From assembly GCA_947303805.1 (NCBI GenBank), contig CAMYZE010000005.1:1-64000 (forward strand): a DNA stretch of 64,000 nucleotides, read 5' to 3'. This DNA is from an uncultured Clostridia bacterium (GTDB taxonomy: Bacteria; Bacillota; Clostridia; Lachnospirales; Lachnospiraceae). Below, in pieces: positions 47,748-56,997 of the stretch (positions are counted from its first letter, which is position 1; each line of letters begins with the position of its first letter). The position numbers were made by a program, and so were the translations under genes. Under the pieces are notes generated by a model that saw nothing but the letters and a program-made list of their open reading frames with translations, had not been told where the DNA came from and ran no database searches.

Positions 47748-48551
47748 TCATAGTTTTAAAATACGAACCATAACATCTTTGCACTCGTTTTCAATTAATT
47801 GTTTATAACAATGCAATTCTTCATCACTTAAATCTTCTAATTCATGATATACTATGTTTTGAATCTTTGTGCTTAAGAATTTATATTTGCTTTTTGCCAA
47901 ATTATGCCCCTTAATTAATTCTATACTCACTACATTCTTTCTACTACTGATATTTTTCAATAAGGAAACAATATTATTTTTATTAACATAGTCATCAGTA
48001 TATCCTTTAATAACTGGTATTCTAATCCAAATATTTTTATTCGAATTTAACAATACGTCTAAGTTAGTATAAAATAAATCTAAGTTTCCACCTATTAAAT
48101 TATTGCAGTTATTTTTATCAAGAATTTTTATATCAACTATATAATAATCAAAATAAATAATAGAATCAACAAATATACTATTATCAACAAACAAACTTGT
48201 TTCTAAGCAAGTATTAATGTTGCTTTTCTTTAGCAAATCAAGCAATGGTTTAAACTTATAAAACTGAAGTAATGCTTCTCCCCCAGAAAAAGTAACTCCG
48301 CCTACATTGTTATAAAATACTTTATCTTTTAGTAATATACCATATAATTCAGTATTGGTGTAATATTTACCAAATACCTCACAATCTCTATTATCATTGA
48401 AATACTCTTCCCTAAGCTGACTGATGTTTTCAGGGTTACAACACCATGGACACTTTATGGAACACCCTTTAAAGAAGCACGTAGTTCGTATTCCAGGTCC
48501 ATCATTTAAACAAAATCTTTGAATATTAGTGATTAATAAATTATCTTTCAT
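47748..48551 (-). CDS. Glycyl-radical enzyme activase (radical SAM)
   Basis: 267 residues. The radical-SAM cluster motif is C30-x3-C34-x2-C37 in FFKGCSIKCPWCCNP, preceded by NDGPGIRTT, the signature of PFL-type activating enzymes. GVTFSGGEALLQ is the SAM-binding GGE motif. There is no ferredoxin-like insert with extra Cys clusters, unlike most dehydratase-type activases. It should abstract hydrogen from the glycine of the partner enzyme encoded two genes upstream (49999-51954), with the flippase gene lying between. It overlaps the flippase gene by 11 bases. Confidence 0.93.
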   Translation of the reverse strand: MKDNLLITNIQRFCLNDGPGIRTTCFFKGCSIKCPWCCNPENISQLREEYFNDNRDCEVFGKYYTNTELYGILLKDKVFYNNVGGVTFSGGEALLQFYKFKPLLDLLKKSNINTCLETSLFVDNSIFVDSIIYFDYYIVDIKILDKNNCNNLIGGNLDLFYTNLDVLLNSNKNIWIRIPVIKGYTDDYVNKNNIVSLLKNISSRKNVVSIELIKGHNLAKSKYKFLSTKIQNIVYHELEDLSDEELHCYKQLIENECKDVMVRILKL

Positions 48552-49995
48552 TTTTATTAAATCTCAACTTTGTTTTTGAAAGTATACTATTTATGTTTTC
48601 TAAAACAAAGTTATCTCTCATAATGATAATAACTGTAAAATAGATAATAGCTCCAACAAATATAATAAATATTGAATTATGTATTGAAGGATTTAGATTA
48701 TTAGACATATATGATGTGACAGTAAACATAATAATTCCAGCAATGAAATAAATCTTTCCTTCTATAATTACTCTTTTAAGAGATATCTCACTTCTAATCA
48801 TATATAGTTGAAATAGTGCTATAAATGTCTCAGCAATTATGGACGCAATTGCTGCGCCGATTGACATAAAATATCTAATCAAGAATATATTTAAACATAG
48901 ATTGAGTCCTGCGCCTAGCATAACAGACATCGTAAAGAAATTTTCTCTTTTGGTTGGAATTAAATATTGGACTCCAGTAATATTGTTGATACCAATTGCT
49001 ATAATCAAAAAAGATAAAATTCTTACTAGTATTATAGCTTTATCATATCCTCCTCCTAAAAACCAAGGAATAAAATTGTTTGATATTGCAATTGTTCCAA
49101 GGCAAAGTGGAATTCCCATAAGCCAAACAAACCTATAACTTTTATACATTAAAACTCGTATCGTTTCATGTTCATTTTTATTATATAGCAACCCTATTCT
49201 TGGAATGACCGCAATACTGAGAGACGTAATAATTGTTAGTAGTATTTTAGCAATCCTAACAGATATATCATAATATCCATTTTCAAAGTTATTGTGAGTA
49301 ATAAATCCAATCATAGTTTTATCAAGAACTGTATATATCTGTATACCAATAGTCGGAACAAATAAAGATATAACTATCATGAAATCTTTAAATGGGGAAA
49401 TCTTATTAATTTTTATCTTATTAACATACTTTTTTAAATATATAAAAAGAGATAAATTGCTTAATAATATAAAAAAGCCAATCGAAAAAGCATACAAAAC
49501 TACATCACTTTTATCTTTTACAAATGAAAATATAAAAACTACACTGAGCAGCTTAAAAAATATATTTCTTGCAACAATTTTACCGAATTCTTCAATACCT
49601 TGAAAAAACCAAGTAATGTCAAAAAGAGTAGCTAATATATTTATTGATAATATTAAGTAAATTTTAGTTTTAAAGTATACCAATGATACCATTAAATAAA
49701 CTATAAAGACGGTAAGCGAAGTAATAACTCTTAAAATAAAAGTATTCCAAAATACTTCACTTCTTTTTAATTTATTATCTTGATAATATGATATTTCCCT
49801 TTGGCCATATGTTCCTATACCAAGACTGGCAAATAAAACAAAAAAAGATACAACTGATTCGGCAAAACTGACCTCGCCAATACCATCTGCATTTAAAACC
49901 CTTGACAAATATGGTATTGTAATTAAAGGTGTTACCACCAATACTATTTGATACATTAAATTAAAAATATAATTTTTTTTAATACTTTTAGCCAA
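48541..49995 (-). CDS. Wzx/RfbX-type polysaccharide flippase
   Basis: 484 residues with 12-14 membrane segments. KSIKKNYIFNLMYQIVLVVTP and PYLSRVLNADGIGEVSFAES are typical of MATE-like oligosaccharide flippases, which move lipid-linked repeat units to the outer face. The start is a TTG at 49995, chosen because homologues begin MxKSxKKN; the ribosome-binding site is weak and the GRE stop codon lies four bases upstream, so translation may be coupled. The gene sits between a glycyl-radical enzyme and its activase. Confidence 0.92.
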   Translation of the reverse strand: MAKSIKKNYIFNLMYQIVLVVTPLITIPYLSRVLNADGIGEVSFAESVVSFFVLFASLGIGTYGQREISYYQDNKLKRSEVFWNTFILRVITSLTVFIVYLMVSLVYFKTKIYLILSINILATLFDITWFFQGIEEFGKIVARNIFFKLLSVVFIFSFVKDKSDVVLYAFSIGFFILLSNLSLFIYLKKYVNKIKINKISPFKDFMIVISLFVPTIGIQIYTVLDKTMIGFITHNNFENGYYDISVRIAKILLTIITSLSIAVIPRIGLLYNKNEHETIRVLMYKSYRFVWLMGIPLCLGTIAISNNFIPWFLGGGYDKAIILVRILSFLIIAIGINNITGVQYLIPTKRENFFTMSVMLGAGLNLCLNIFLIRYFMSIGAAIASIIAETFIALFQLYMIRSEISLKRVIIEGKIYFIAGIIMFTVTSYMSNNLNPSIHNSIFIIFVGAIIYFTVIIIMRDNFVLENINSILSKTKLRFNKNER

Positions 49996-49998
49996 TAT

Positions 49999-51954
49999 TT
50001 ACTCACTACATTTACCTTCAGAAACTAAGCATCTTTTAATTATAGTATCTTTATATTCATCAGGTAAATCATTAAAATATGCACTAAATCCCCAAACTCT
50101 AACAACAAGATTTAAATGCTTTTCAGGATGAAGTTTTGCATCAATTAATATATCACTATTTACAACATTGATCTGCATTTGAAAAAAGCCATTATTAATG
50201 CTACCCTTTATCAAATCCTTGAAACTATCTTTATGATTGTTAATTAAAGTAGGGGACACAAAAAAATCAATAACATTGCCATTTGAATTTGTTCCATGAT
50301 ATTCTATACTTGAAGCAAAAGAAATAAGTTCTGTAGGAGAAACGTTGTCGACCGATGAAATATTTACAGCTGTAGCCTCATTACATTTTCTACCATCAAA
50401 TGTCGCAAATGTTTTCTTTCCCAAATCAATATATGATGGCGAACTTAAACCATATTTGCACTTTCCACCAAACTTATTTCTATATTTGTCCACAAGTTCG
50501 TTTGTGAAGTTTATAATTTCATTAGTAAAAATAATATTTTTATCATCATCATGTCCAAAATATTTTTTGCTTTTCAATAATTTATTATTAATTATATCAA
50601 ACAACTTTTTATTATTATTCCAAGCATCATATATTTCACTAAGATTAAAAGTTTTAGTTTTAAACACTAATTCATCTATTAACATTAATGAATCTATTGC
50701 ATTTGCTAGACCAATTGATAATACTCCGTAATTATTATACTTTGCACCTCCTAATGATATATCAACACCCTTTTTTCTGCAATCATCAATAAAAGAAGAA
50801 AACAATGGATCTTTCTCCCAAATAATTGAATCTAAATAGTTAAAAATAATAGTCAACTCAACTTTCAATTTGTCTTTATAAAGTTTTAAAACATCTTCAA
50901 AGCATACTGAATTTTTAAATTTAGTATCTTTAATAGTTTTTACTAATACATTTGCAAAATTAATATTTGTAATATTGTTTTGTTCAAGACTGTTACCATA
51001 CGAAACCGGTTCCCAACAAGCTGATGTTACATAATTATATGCGTCAATCTTATCATAACCAAAGTCAATTAATGAATTAATAACTACTTCGTCATTTGAT
51101 AGTAACGGCGATCCAATACCTGTCGAAATACAGTCTACTGCTAAATCATATAATTCTTCAGGCATATTTTTAGAAACTCTTAATAATATTTTGGGATCTG
51201 AAAATTTAAGTTTCGTTGCCGCTTTAAGAAAAGAATATGTCAAACTATTGCTAAAATAACTTCCATCCACGCTTTTTCCACCAACAATAATTATTTGTCC
51301 TATATCGCCTGGCAAACTGTTGCTTTTAAAACTATAATAATCGTGGAGTTCACTAATAAAATCTGAAATAATATCTATTTGTTCCTCTTTAGTATTTAAG
51401 TCTCTAAATCTATCAAGAATTAAATCTAATCTACCCAGGCCTACTAATTTATGACCAGTTTGCCAAAAGAGTGATGACCAAAATAATATCCTTTGGAGTG
51501 CTTCTTCTAACGAGTTGGCTTTTGCGTTAATCATATTTTCAAAATATTTAATGTATTTATGTTTTTCATCACAATCAGAATTATGAATCTTAATAATTAT
51601 TCTACTTATATATCTTTTAATTGCATTTAAAAATTCTTTATTATAATGATAAAAATAATCCATCGGATTATCTAATATCAAACTATAATTTGGTGGTATA
51701 TTCCCTATCACAGAATCCATATGGAATATTTTAAGATTCTCATCAATCCAATGGATGAATCTGTGATTCTTCTTAATGTTAATTTCAATATTATCTATTA
51801 ATTTTATATATTGAGTAATTTTGTTTTTATCATAATATATAAACCTACAATAATCGCTTGGATTACAAGATTTCAACATTTTATACTTTTGCATAAAATG
51901 AAATTTAAAAATAAAGTGTTTTATCATCTTTCTTAGTCTATTATTTATTTTCAT
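49999..51954 (-). CDS. Short glycyl-radical enzyme (pyruvate formate-lyase family)
   Basis: 651 residues, well below the 750-850 of known members; the reduction is mostly N-terminal. The radical glycine is Gly622 in VRVWGFSAYFNDLP. The thiyl Cys is Cys313 in TSACWEP; Glu315 completes a C-x-E motif as in eliminating members such as glycerol dehydratase and choline lyase, whereas PFL has two adjacent Cys. GHKLVGLGRLD and ATFDGRKCNEA are further family blocks. Glycyl-radical enzymes catalyse oxygen-sensitive radical eliminations, decarboxylations or cleavages. Substrate unknown. It leads an operon with a flippase and its activase, so action on a polyol, amine or sugar component of a surface polymer is a hypothesis. 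Confidence 0.9.
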   Translation of the reverse strand: MKINNRLRKMIKHFIFKFHFMQKYKMLKSCNPSDYCRFIYYDKNKITQYIKLIDNIEINIKKNHRFIHWIDENLKIFHMDSVIGNIPPNYSLILDNPMDYFYHYNKEFLNAIKRYISRIIIKIHNSDCDEKHKYIKYFENMINAKANSLEEALQRILFWSSLFWQTGHKLVGLGRLDLILDRFRDLNTKEEQIDIISDFISELHDYYSFKSNSLPGDIGQIIIVGGKSVDGSYFSNSLTYSFLKAATKLKFSDPKILLRVSKNMPEELYDLAVDCISTGIGSPLLSNDEVVINSLIDFGYDKIDAYNYVTSACWEPVSYGNSLEQNNITNINFANVLVKTIKDTKFKNSVCFEDVLKLYKDKLKVELTIIFNYLDSIIWEKDPLFSSFIDDCRKKGVDISLGGAKYNNYGVLSIGLANAIDSLMLIDELVFKTKTFNLSEIYDAWNNNKKLFDIINNKLLKSKKYFGHDDDKNIIFTNEIINFTNELVDKYRNKFGGKCKYGLSSPSYIDLGKKTFATFDGRKCNEATAVNISSVDNVSPTELISFASSIEYHGTNSNGNVIDFFVSPTLINNHKDSFKDLIKGSINNGFFQMQINVVNSDILIDAKLHPEKHLNLVVRVWGFSAYFNDLPDEYKDTIIKRCLVSEGKCSE

Positions 51955-51960
51955 ATAAGT

Positions 51961-51990
51961 ATTATAACATATATAATAATTTTTTGTAAA
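51961..51990 (-). promoter_or_regulatory. Promoter of the glycyl-radical enzyme operon, probably leaderless
   Basis: Minus-strand extended -10 TATGTTATAAT (TATAAT at 51961-51966), -35 TTTACA (51985-51990), spacer 18. Six bases separate the -10 from the ATG at 51954, so the predicted start of transcription is the start codon. The -35 shares bases with the T-run of the rplL terminator. Confidence 0.65.
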
Positions 51991-52016
51991 AAAAATAGGC
52001 CAACAAGTGACCTATC
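51987..52016 (-). terminator. Terminator of rplJ-rplL
   Basis: On the minus strand ATAGGTC and GGCCTAT form a stem with one mismatch, followed by eight T. It lies 22 bases after the rplL stop. Confidence 0.75.
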
Positions 52017-52037
52017 TTAAAAACTAAAATAAACTAA

Positions 52038-52415
52038 TTACTTAAGAGTAACCTTTGCGCCAACTTCCTCGAATTTCTTCTTAAGTTCTTCAGCTTCTGC
52101 CTTAGGGCAAGCCTCTTTAACTACCTTTGGAGCTCCTTCAACTAATTCCTTAGCCTCTTTAAGTCCAAGACCTGTAGCATCACGAACAACTTTTATAACT
52201 TTTATCTTCTCTGCTCCTGCATCAGTTAACTCTACATCGAAGTCAGTCTTCTCTTCTCCACCGGCACCACCAGCTGCTCCTCCAGCTGCTGCTACAACTA
52301 CTCCAGCTGCTGCTGATACTCCGAACTCCTCTTCACATGCTTTTACTAAATCATTTAATTCTATAACAGACATTTCTTTTAATGCTGCAATAAATTCATC
52401 TTTACTCATTGCCAT
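52038..52415 (-). CDS. rplL: 50S ribosomal protein L7/L12
   Basis: 125 residues: N-terminal dimerisation domain, Ala/Gly hinge (about 36-53) and C-terminal factor-binding domain with [20 protein letters not shown]. Four or more copies form the ribosomal stalk with L10. It is not followed by rpoB here, unlike most bacteria. Confidence 0.98.
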   Translation of the reverse strand: MAMSKDEFIAALKEMSVIELNDLVKACEEEFGVSAAAGVVVAAAGGAAGGAGGEEKTDFDVELTDAGAEKIKVIKVVRDATGLGLKEAKELVEGAPKVVKEACPKAEAEELKKKFEEVGAKVTLK

Positions 52416-52436
52416 AATATTTTTTCCTCCTTTTGA

Positions 52437-52925
52437 TTACGCTTCCTTCTTGTCAGCGATTTGTTTCATAACACGAGCCATATTTGTAATTGGGCTCTTA
52501 AGTGATCCAAGTAATCTTGAAAGCAATTCATCTCTTGATGGGATGTCAGCAATTGCCTTAATACTATTTTGATCATAAAATGTTCCCTCAACTATTCCGC
52601 ACTTGATTTCAAGTTTTGGAGCAGTCTTAGCAAACTTAGAAATAATTCTTGCTGGTGCTGTCGCATCTGTTTTACAAATTGCAACTGCCGTAGGTCCTTC
52701 AAGACTAGGTGTTAGACCTTCAAAAGTTGTACCAGATATTGCTCTTTTAATATAAGTATTTTTATATACTTTATATACTACACCTGCTTCTCTAAGTTGT
52801 CTTCTTAAATCAGTGTCTTCTGCTACTGTTAAGCCTCTATAATCTGCAAGTACTACACCTTGTGCACCATCAAAGTTACCTTTGATTTCTTCAATTATAG
52901 GAGCTTTTAACTCAACTTTAGCCAT
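52437..52925 (-). CDS. rplJ: 50S ribosomal protein L10
   Basis: 162 residues. GVVLADYRGLTVAEDTDLRRQLREA-type block and GPTAVAIC are diagnostic. Base of the L7/L12 stalk and repressor of its own operon through the leader RNA upstream. rplK-rplA are not adjacent. Confidence 0.97.
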   Translation of the reverse strand: MAKVELKAPIIEEIKGNFDGAQGVVLADYRGLTVAEDTDLRRQLREAGVVYKVYKNTYIKRAISGTTFEGLTPSLEGPTAVAICKTDATAPARIISKFAKTAPKLEIKCGIVEGTFYDQNSIKAIADIPSRDELLSRLLGSLKSPITNMARVMKQIADKKEA

Positions 52926-52969
52926 ATTTTCTCCTTTCTTTCTTACTTAGTTACCGAATTTAAAGAGAT

Positions 52970-52999
52970 TAAAAAACCTCGTAGAAGACCTACGAGGTA
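52970..52999 (-). terminator. Attenuator hairpin in the L10 leader
   Basis: A 9-bp perfect stem ACCTCGTAG/CTACGAGGT with loop GTCTT (minus strand), followed by six T, lies 45 bases before rplJ. Because it precedes the genes, it acts as an attenuator and not as an operon end. Confidence 0.85.
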
Positions 53000-53078
53000 T
53001 ATAAATAAAATTATAAATAACTTTATTTCGCCTCGGTAGGATTTATGCTTTTGGGCACCTACTGTCTTCGGTAAAACC
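53000..53078 (-). promoter_or_regulatory. L10 leader RNA (rplJL autoregulation)
   Basis: The transcript contains ACCGAAGACAGTAGGTGCC and CCTACCGAGG, the conserved parts of the bacterial L10 leader that binds the L10-L12 complex. CCTACCGAGG (53031-53040) can also pair with CCTCG-TAGG of the downstream attenuator stem, giving a terminator/antiterminator choice. Confidence 0.85.
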
Positions 53079-53084
53079 TTATAT

Positions 53085-53113
53085 ATATTAACACATTTTA
53101 TATTAAATGTCAA
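53085..53113 (-). promoter_or_regulatory. Predicted promoter of rplJ-rplL
   Basis: Minus-strand -35 TTGACA (53108-53113), -10 TAATAT (53085-53090), spacer 17; predicted start near 53078, just ahead of the L10 leader. Confidence 0.8.
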
Positions 53114-53165
53114 ACAATTTTATTTGCCTTATATAATATAATAAACAACTATAAATTTAATATTA

Positions 53166-54713
53166 TTAATACTTTACCACAACTACATCATCTATAATCT
53201 TAATCGACCCATAATCTGGATAATGAGGCATATCAATTACTTCTTGCCTATCTTTAAATTTTTCTTCAGGAACTTTCGAAGGATAAAATCCCAAAAAATT
53301 ACCCATAAATTCATCTTTCATATAACTATAAGCTCCTATAGTACTACCATCAACATAAATATCTTTAATATAATCAGTATCAATATATGTCAAATCTTTC
53401 ATATTTTTTTCATTTATATAACACACAGGCATATCATCACTATATCCTGGAGTATTCTTAATTGATGAAATCATAACAATATAATAACTTTTAAGTCTAT
53501 TATATCTTAAATTATTTGAAAGATGACTTGCATTATCAAATCTGCAATAAGTATACAGGGTAAGAATTAAAATTGAAAGCATAGCATAATGAAAATATTT
53601 ATATTTCCAATCATTAAACATGTCAACATTCCAAATAAAAAATACTACATAAAACACTAATGACATTAGCATGAATACTGAAACGAAATCGCCTAAGTAT
53701 ATCATAAAATATAAAAAATTTAATGCAAACGGAATAGCCAAAATACATATACTCAACAAAAAAACATTATATATTCTATTATTTTTAATTGCTAACACTT
53801 TATCATAAAAATTAATTTTAATCATGAACGCTAATGCGGCCAAAGATAGATAATAAATGAATATAAGTTTGCCATTTAAAAACACATTGGTCAGCTTATA
53901 ATTACTCATTGGTGCAAAAAATAAAATATAACATTTTACAATCTTCTTAAAATAGTTTTCAATTGTGTCAACTCCGAACTTATTAATTCCCCTTGCCCCC
54001 CATATACCAGTTTTATTAACTATTGCCAAAATTTTTGCAAGAACGATGTATATAACCACAGACAAAGCTATAAACAATAATTCTTTTATAATAATATCAT
54101 TATTAACACTATCTTCCCTTATAAGTTTAATAGTATATAATAGCAAAAAAGTTAACGCTACGGGTAAAACTGCTTGATAAATACCAATAGCATATGAAAG
54201 TAAAAAACAGCAAACTAGAATCATATAATATTTGTTATAATACTTTGCAAATAAGTATACAGAAAAAGCAGATAGTGCCATTGCAAAGGTATAAAATGGT
54301 GCAGTAAACATAAAATTGAATAGCGAAGGAAAAAATGGGAAAGAAATTATAATTCCACTAAGCAAAGAAATTAAAACTTTAGAATTAATGTCCAACAGAA
54401 TAACTACTATATGAATAAAAATGGCAGTTGTAATAATTGTTAAAATGCCTAAAAGAACAGGTGATTGATAGTTGTGACCATCCATAAGAAATTTTATAAT
54501 TCTATTTGTGATTCCTAAAGACCATCGTCCTAAACCTGTTGTGCCTCCAGCTGAATATAATCCCCATACTCCATCATTCATATAAATATAATCAAATATA
54601 CGAGCTCCATGTGATACAATTCCAAAAATAAAACAATTAATTAATATCAAATAAAATCTTTTATCAATTTTACTTATTAATTTTGACCAAAATGTATCTA
54701 TAACTGAATTCAT
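53166..54713 (-). CDS. Membrane glucosyltransferase-like protein (GtrII domain)
   Basis: 515 residues with about 12 membrane segments and a C-terminal extracytoplasmic part of about 100 residues. The start region (FGIVSHGARIFDYIYMNDGVWGLYSAG) and the block TTGLGRWSLG are typical of proteins with a glucosyltransferase GtrII-like domain, which add glucose to surface glycans from lipid-linked donors outside the membrane. Last gene of the glycan cluster; starts three bases after the GT4 stop. No terminator is visible before the rplJ promoter. Confidence 0.75.
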   Translation of the reverse strand: MNSVIDTFWSKLISKIDKRFYLILINCFIFGIVSHGARIFDYIYMNDGVWGLYSAGGTTGLGRWSLGITNRIIKFLMDGHNYQSPVLLGILTIITTAIFIHIVVILLDINSKVLISLLSGIIISFPFFPSLFNFMFTAPFYTFAMALSAFSVYLFAKYYNKYYMILVCCFLLSYAIGIYQAVLPVALTFLLLYTIKLIREDSVNNDIIIKELLFIALSVVIYIVLAKILAIVNKTGIWGARGINKFGVDTIENYFKKIVKCYILFFAPMSNYKLTNVFLNGKLIFIYYLSLAALAFMIKINFYDKVLAIKNNRIYNVFLLSICILAIPFALNFLYFMIYLGDFVSVFMLMSLVFYVVFFIWNVDMFNDWKYKYFHYAMLSILILTLYTYCRFDNASHLSNNLRYNRLKSYYIVMISSIKNTPGYSDDMPVCYINEKNMKDLTYIDTDYIKDIYVDGSTIGAYSYMKDEFMGNFLGFYPSKVPEEKFKDRQEVIDMPHYPDYGSIKIIDDVVVVKY

Positions 54714-54716
54714 AAA

Positions 54717-55799
54717 TTACCTCGTTATAACTTTTTCGAATAATTCAATATGTTTATTAATTATATCTGAAATGTTAAATTTTTTATTATACATTTTTTT
54801 TGCATTTATAGACATTTCTTTTTGTAAGTCTAAATTTAATATGTAATCTTGAATTGCATTTGCAAGTGACTTTGGATTACTATGTTCGCAAATAATTCCA
54901 GCATCACCAACATACTCCTCAAAGCAACCAACATCAGTAGCTATCACAGGTGTTCCATAATAAAATGCTTGACCAATTGCCATTGTCCCTGTCGCCTCAT
55001 GATAAGGTAAAACCAAAGCCTTTGCCTTTTTTATATAACTTATTAATTTATTATTTTCGGCAAATCCTTCTATTGTAACATTATCTGGAATGTACTTAAT
55101 ATTGGGAAAAACCTTAAGAACATCAGTTCCCCCAACAATCTTTACTTTTGGCTTTATACCTTCTTTTTCAAGAAGAGTCAAAGCTTCAAAAAAAGTATCT
55201 AATCCCTTATATTTCTTGATTTTACCATAATATAATAAATCTATGTTATCGGCAGATGGTTCTATAGTATCATCAATATAATTATCTAAAACGGCCAGTG
55301 GTATCACCTCTATGTTTTCAGCGTCGTAATCAATGACATTTAATGTTTTTTTCTTTACATCTTCTGCTGATGCAATAATCTTTTTAGAAAACTTTGCAAA
55401 CTTTTTTAATTGAATTTGCAAAATATTTTTTTCCAAAAAACTTGTACCAATATGCGGCTCAGGGTCATGCACTTGATAAACAACATTATACTTTTTTAAA
55501 AAATCAGCTAAAATAATATTTGTAGTATGGTGTGATAAAACAAATATCACATCCGGATTTACTTTCTCAATAAACTTAATAATTTTATGAATTTTAAATG
55601 GTGAAAAATAACCAAGCGGATCACTATGAACATATCTTAGATTTAAAGTTTCAATAGCATATAAATCATCGTTACTAACATTATCATTTGTTATGCAATA
55701 TAAATCAGAAAGTTTAGCAAACCTTCTCGAATAATAAATGAAATGTTCTTTCATAACCCCTACACCTTGAGTACAAAGGCTAATTACTAATAATCGCAT
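54717..55799 (-). CDS. Glycosyltransferase family 4
   Basis: 360 residues, GT-B fold. The C-terminal domain has LLYYGKIKKYKGLDTFFEA, FAENNKLISYIKKAKALVLPYHEATG and the donor-binding GQAFYYGTPVIATDVGCFEEYVGD with the EX7E-type Glu residues. Cytoplasmic; adds a nucleotide-activated sugar to a growing lipid-linked glycan. Overlaps the polymerase-like gene by 13 bases. Confidence 0.92.
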   Translation of the reverse strand: MRLLVISLCTQGVGVMKEHFIYYSRRFAKLSDLYCITNDNVSNDDLYAIETLNLRYVHSDPLGYFSPFKIHKIIKFIEKVNPDVIFVLSHHTTNIILADFLKKYNVVYQVHDPEPHIGTSFLEKNILQIQLKKFAKFSKKIIASAEDVKKKTLNVIDYDAENIEVIPLAVLDNYIDDTIEPSADNIDLLYYGKIKKYKGLDTFFEALTLLEKEGIKPKVKIVGGTDVLKVFPNIKYIPDNVTIEGFAENNKLISYIKKAKALVLPYHEATGTMAIGQAFYYGTPVIATDVGCFEEYVGDAGIICEHSNPKSLANAIQDYILNLDLQKEMSINAKKMYNKKFNISDIINKHIELFEKVITR

Positions 55800-56944
55800 A
55801 CTATACCACTTCTATATTTATTATATACATCATAAAACATAATTATTACTGGTCCAAGCTGCATAGTCATAAATCCTAAGTCAAATATTGACCTTACTGC
55901 AATTATAAACAAAACTATCATAAGAGGTTTATGATTAATTTTTACAGCCATATAAGAAAAGAATGTCATAAAAATTGTAGACATTATCAATACGACTAAT
56001 CCATTACCTATTAACATAGTAAGAATTGCAGAATCCGCATAATATGCACCTACTTTTCCCATACTTACTGTTTGGCCAAACCATTTCCACCCGCAAACAG
56101 CAATAGCATTTTGAGTTAGATACAGCCTTCCATTTACTATTTTATTAAATAGATCCCAAAAAGCATTACCTTTAACATATAAAATTGGTAAAAAAATTGC
56201 AAAAATTACAGCAAAAGGGACTGAACATATAACTGCAATCTTAAAAAACTTAAATAATGTTTTAAAGTTAAATTTAATAAACAACAAGTGTAATATCAAC
56301 GCAACCAATGTATATGCAAATGCAGCTTTGGTATCACAGAATATAAAAATTACAATATTAAAAAAAGTTAATGTAACATACATTAATATATTAAATTTTT
56401 CAAAAGCGAGAATGAACATTATAACTATTGTAAGATAATAATATGAAGTCATATATGCATAATAAAAGCCCAATCCATATCTAATTCTTTCCATTCCATA
56501 CCTAGTTTGCATAGCATTACCAGAATACTTAGTTATAAATCCAAGAATTATGTTAACTAAAAATCCTAATACTGTAGCACATAGTACAACTTTTAATGAC
56601 TTTTTACAATCAACATTTTTAAATATAGCAGCGTAAAACAAATTCGATATAACCATTACAACTCTATAATTGTATAACGAAACCAAAAGTGGAACAAATA
56701 TCACAACATAAACTATTACTTCTTTTAAAGAAAACTTTCCACGCAGGAAATAAAACAAAATGGTTGAACTCATTATTAAAAATGAAATTATAATTACTAA
56801 TTGTGTTCCTTTTCTAATTTCAATAATATTTTTAGACAAGGCAGAAATTGAAAGTAAAAAAAATAATTGGTGTATAAAAAAAGAAGCATAAACAATATTG
56901 TTTACAAACTTATCAAATCTATTATCTTTTACTACTGCATTCAT
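55787..56944 (-). CDS. O-antigen polymerase/ligase-like membrane protein 1
   Basis: 385 residues, about 10-11 membrane segments. The motif KIVNGRLYLTQNAI and GWKWFGQTV in the large loop resemble Wzy/WaaL-like proteins of Gram-positive glycan clusters. It is a paralogue of the protein encoded two genes upstream: same length and closely matching blocks (MERIRYGLGFYYAYM against VERERLGVGFFYASL). Start 56944 has GGAG six bases upstream. Probably polymerises or transfers repeat units outside the membrane. Confidence 0.75.
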   Translation of the reverse strand: MNAVVKDNRFDKFVNNIVYASFFIHQLFFLLSISALSKNIIEIRKGTQLVIIISFLIMSSTILFYFLRGKFSLKEVIVYVVIFVPLLVSLYNYRVVMVISNLFYAAIFKNVDCKKSLKVVLCATVLGFLVNIILGFITKYSGNAMQTRYGMERIRYGLGFYYAYMTSYYYLTIVIMFILAFEKFNILMYVTLTFFNIVIFIFCDTKAAFAYTLVALILHLLFIKFNFKTLFKFFKIAVICSVPFAVIFAIFLPILYVKGNAFWDLFNKIVNGRLYLTQNAIAVCGWKWFGQTVSMGKVGAYYADSAILTMLIGNGLVVLIMSTIFMTFFSYMAVKINHKPLMIVLFIIAVRSIFDLGFMTMQLGPVIIMFYDVYNKYRSGIVCDY

Positions 56945-56997
56945 ATTTCTCTCCATCATACATAATAATATACAGTATATATACTAATCGCATTTTG

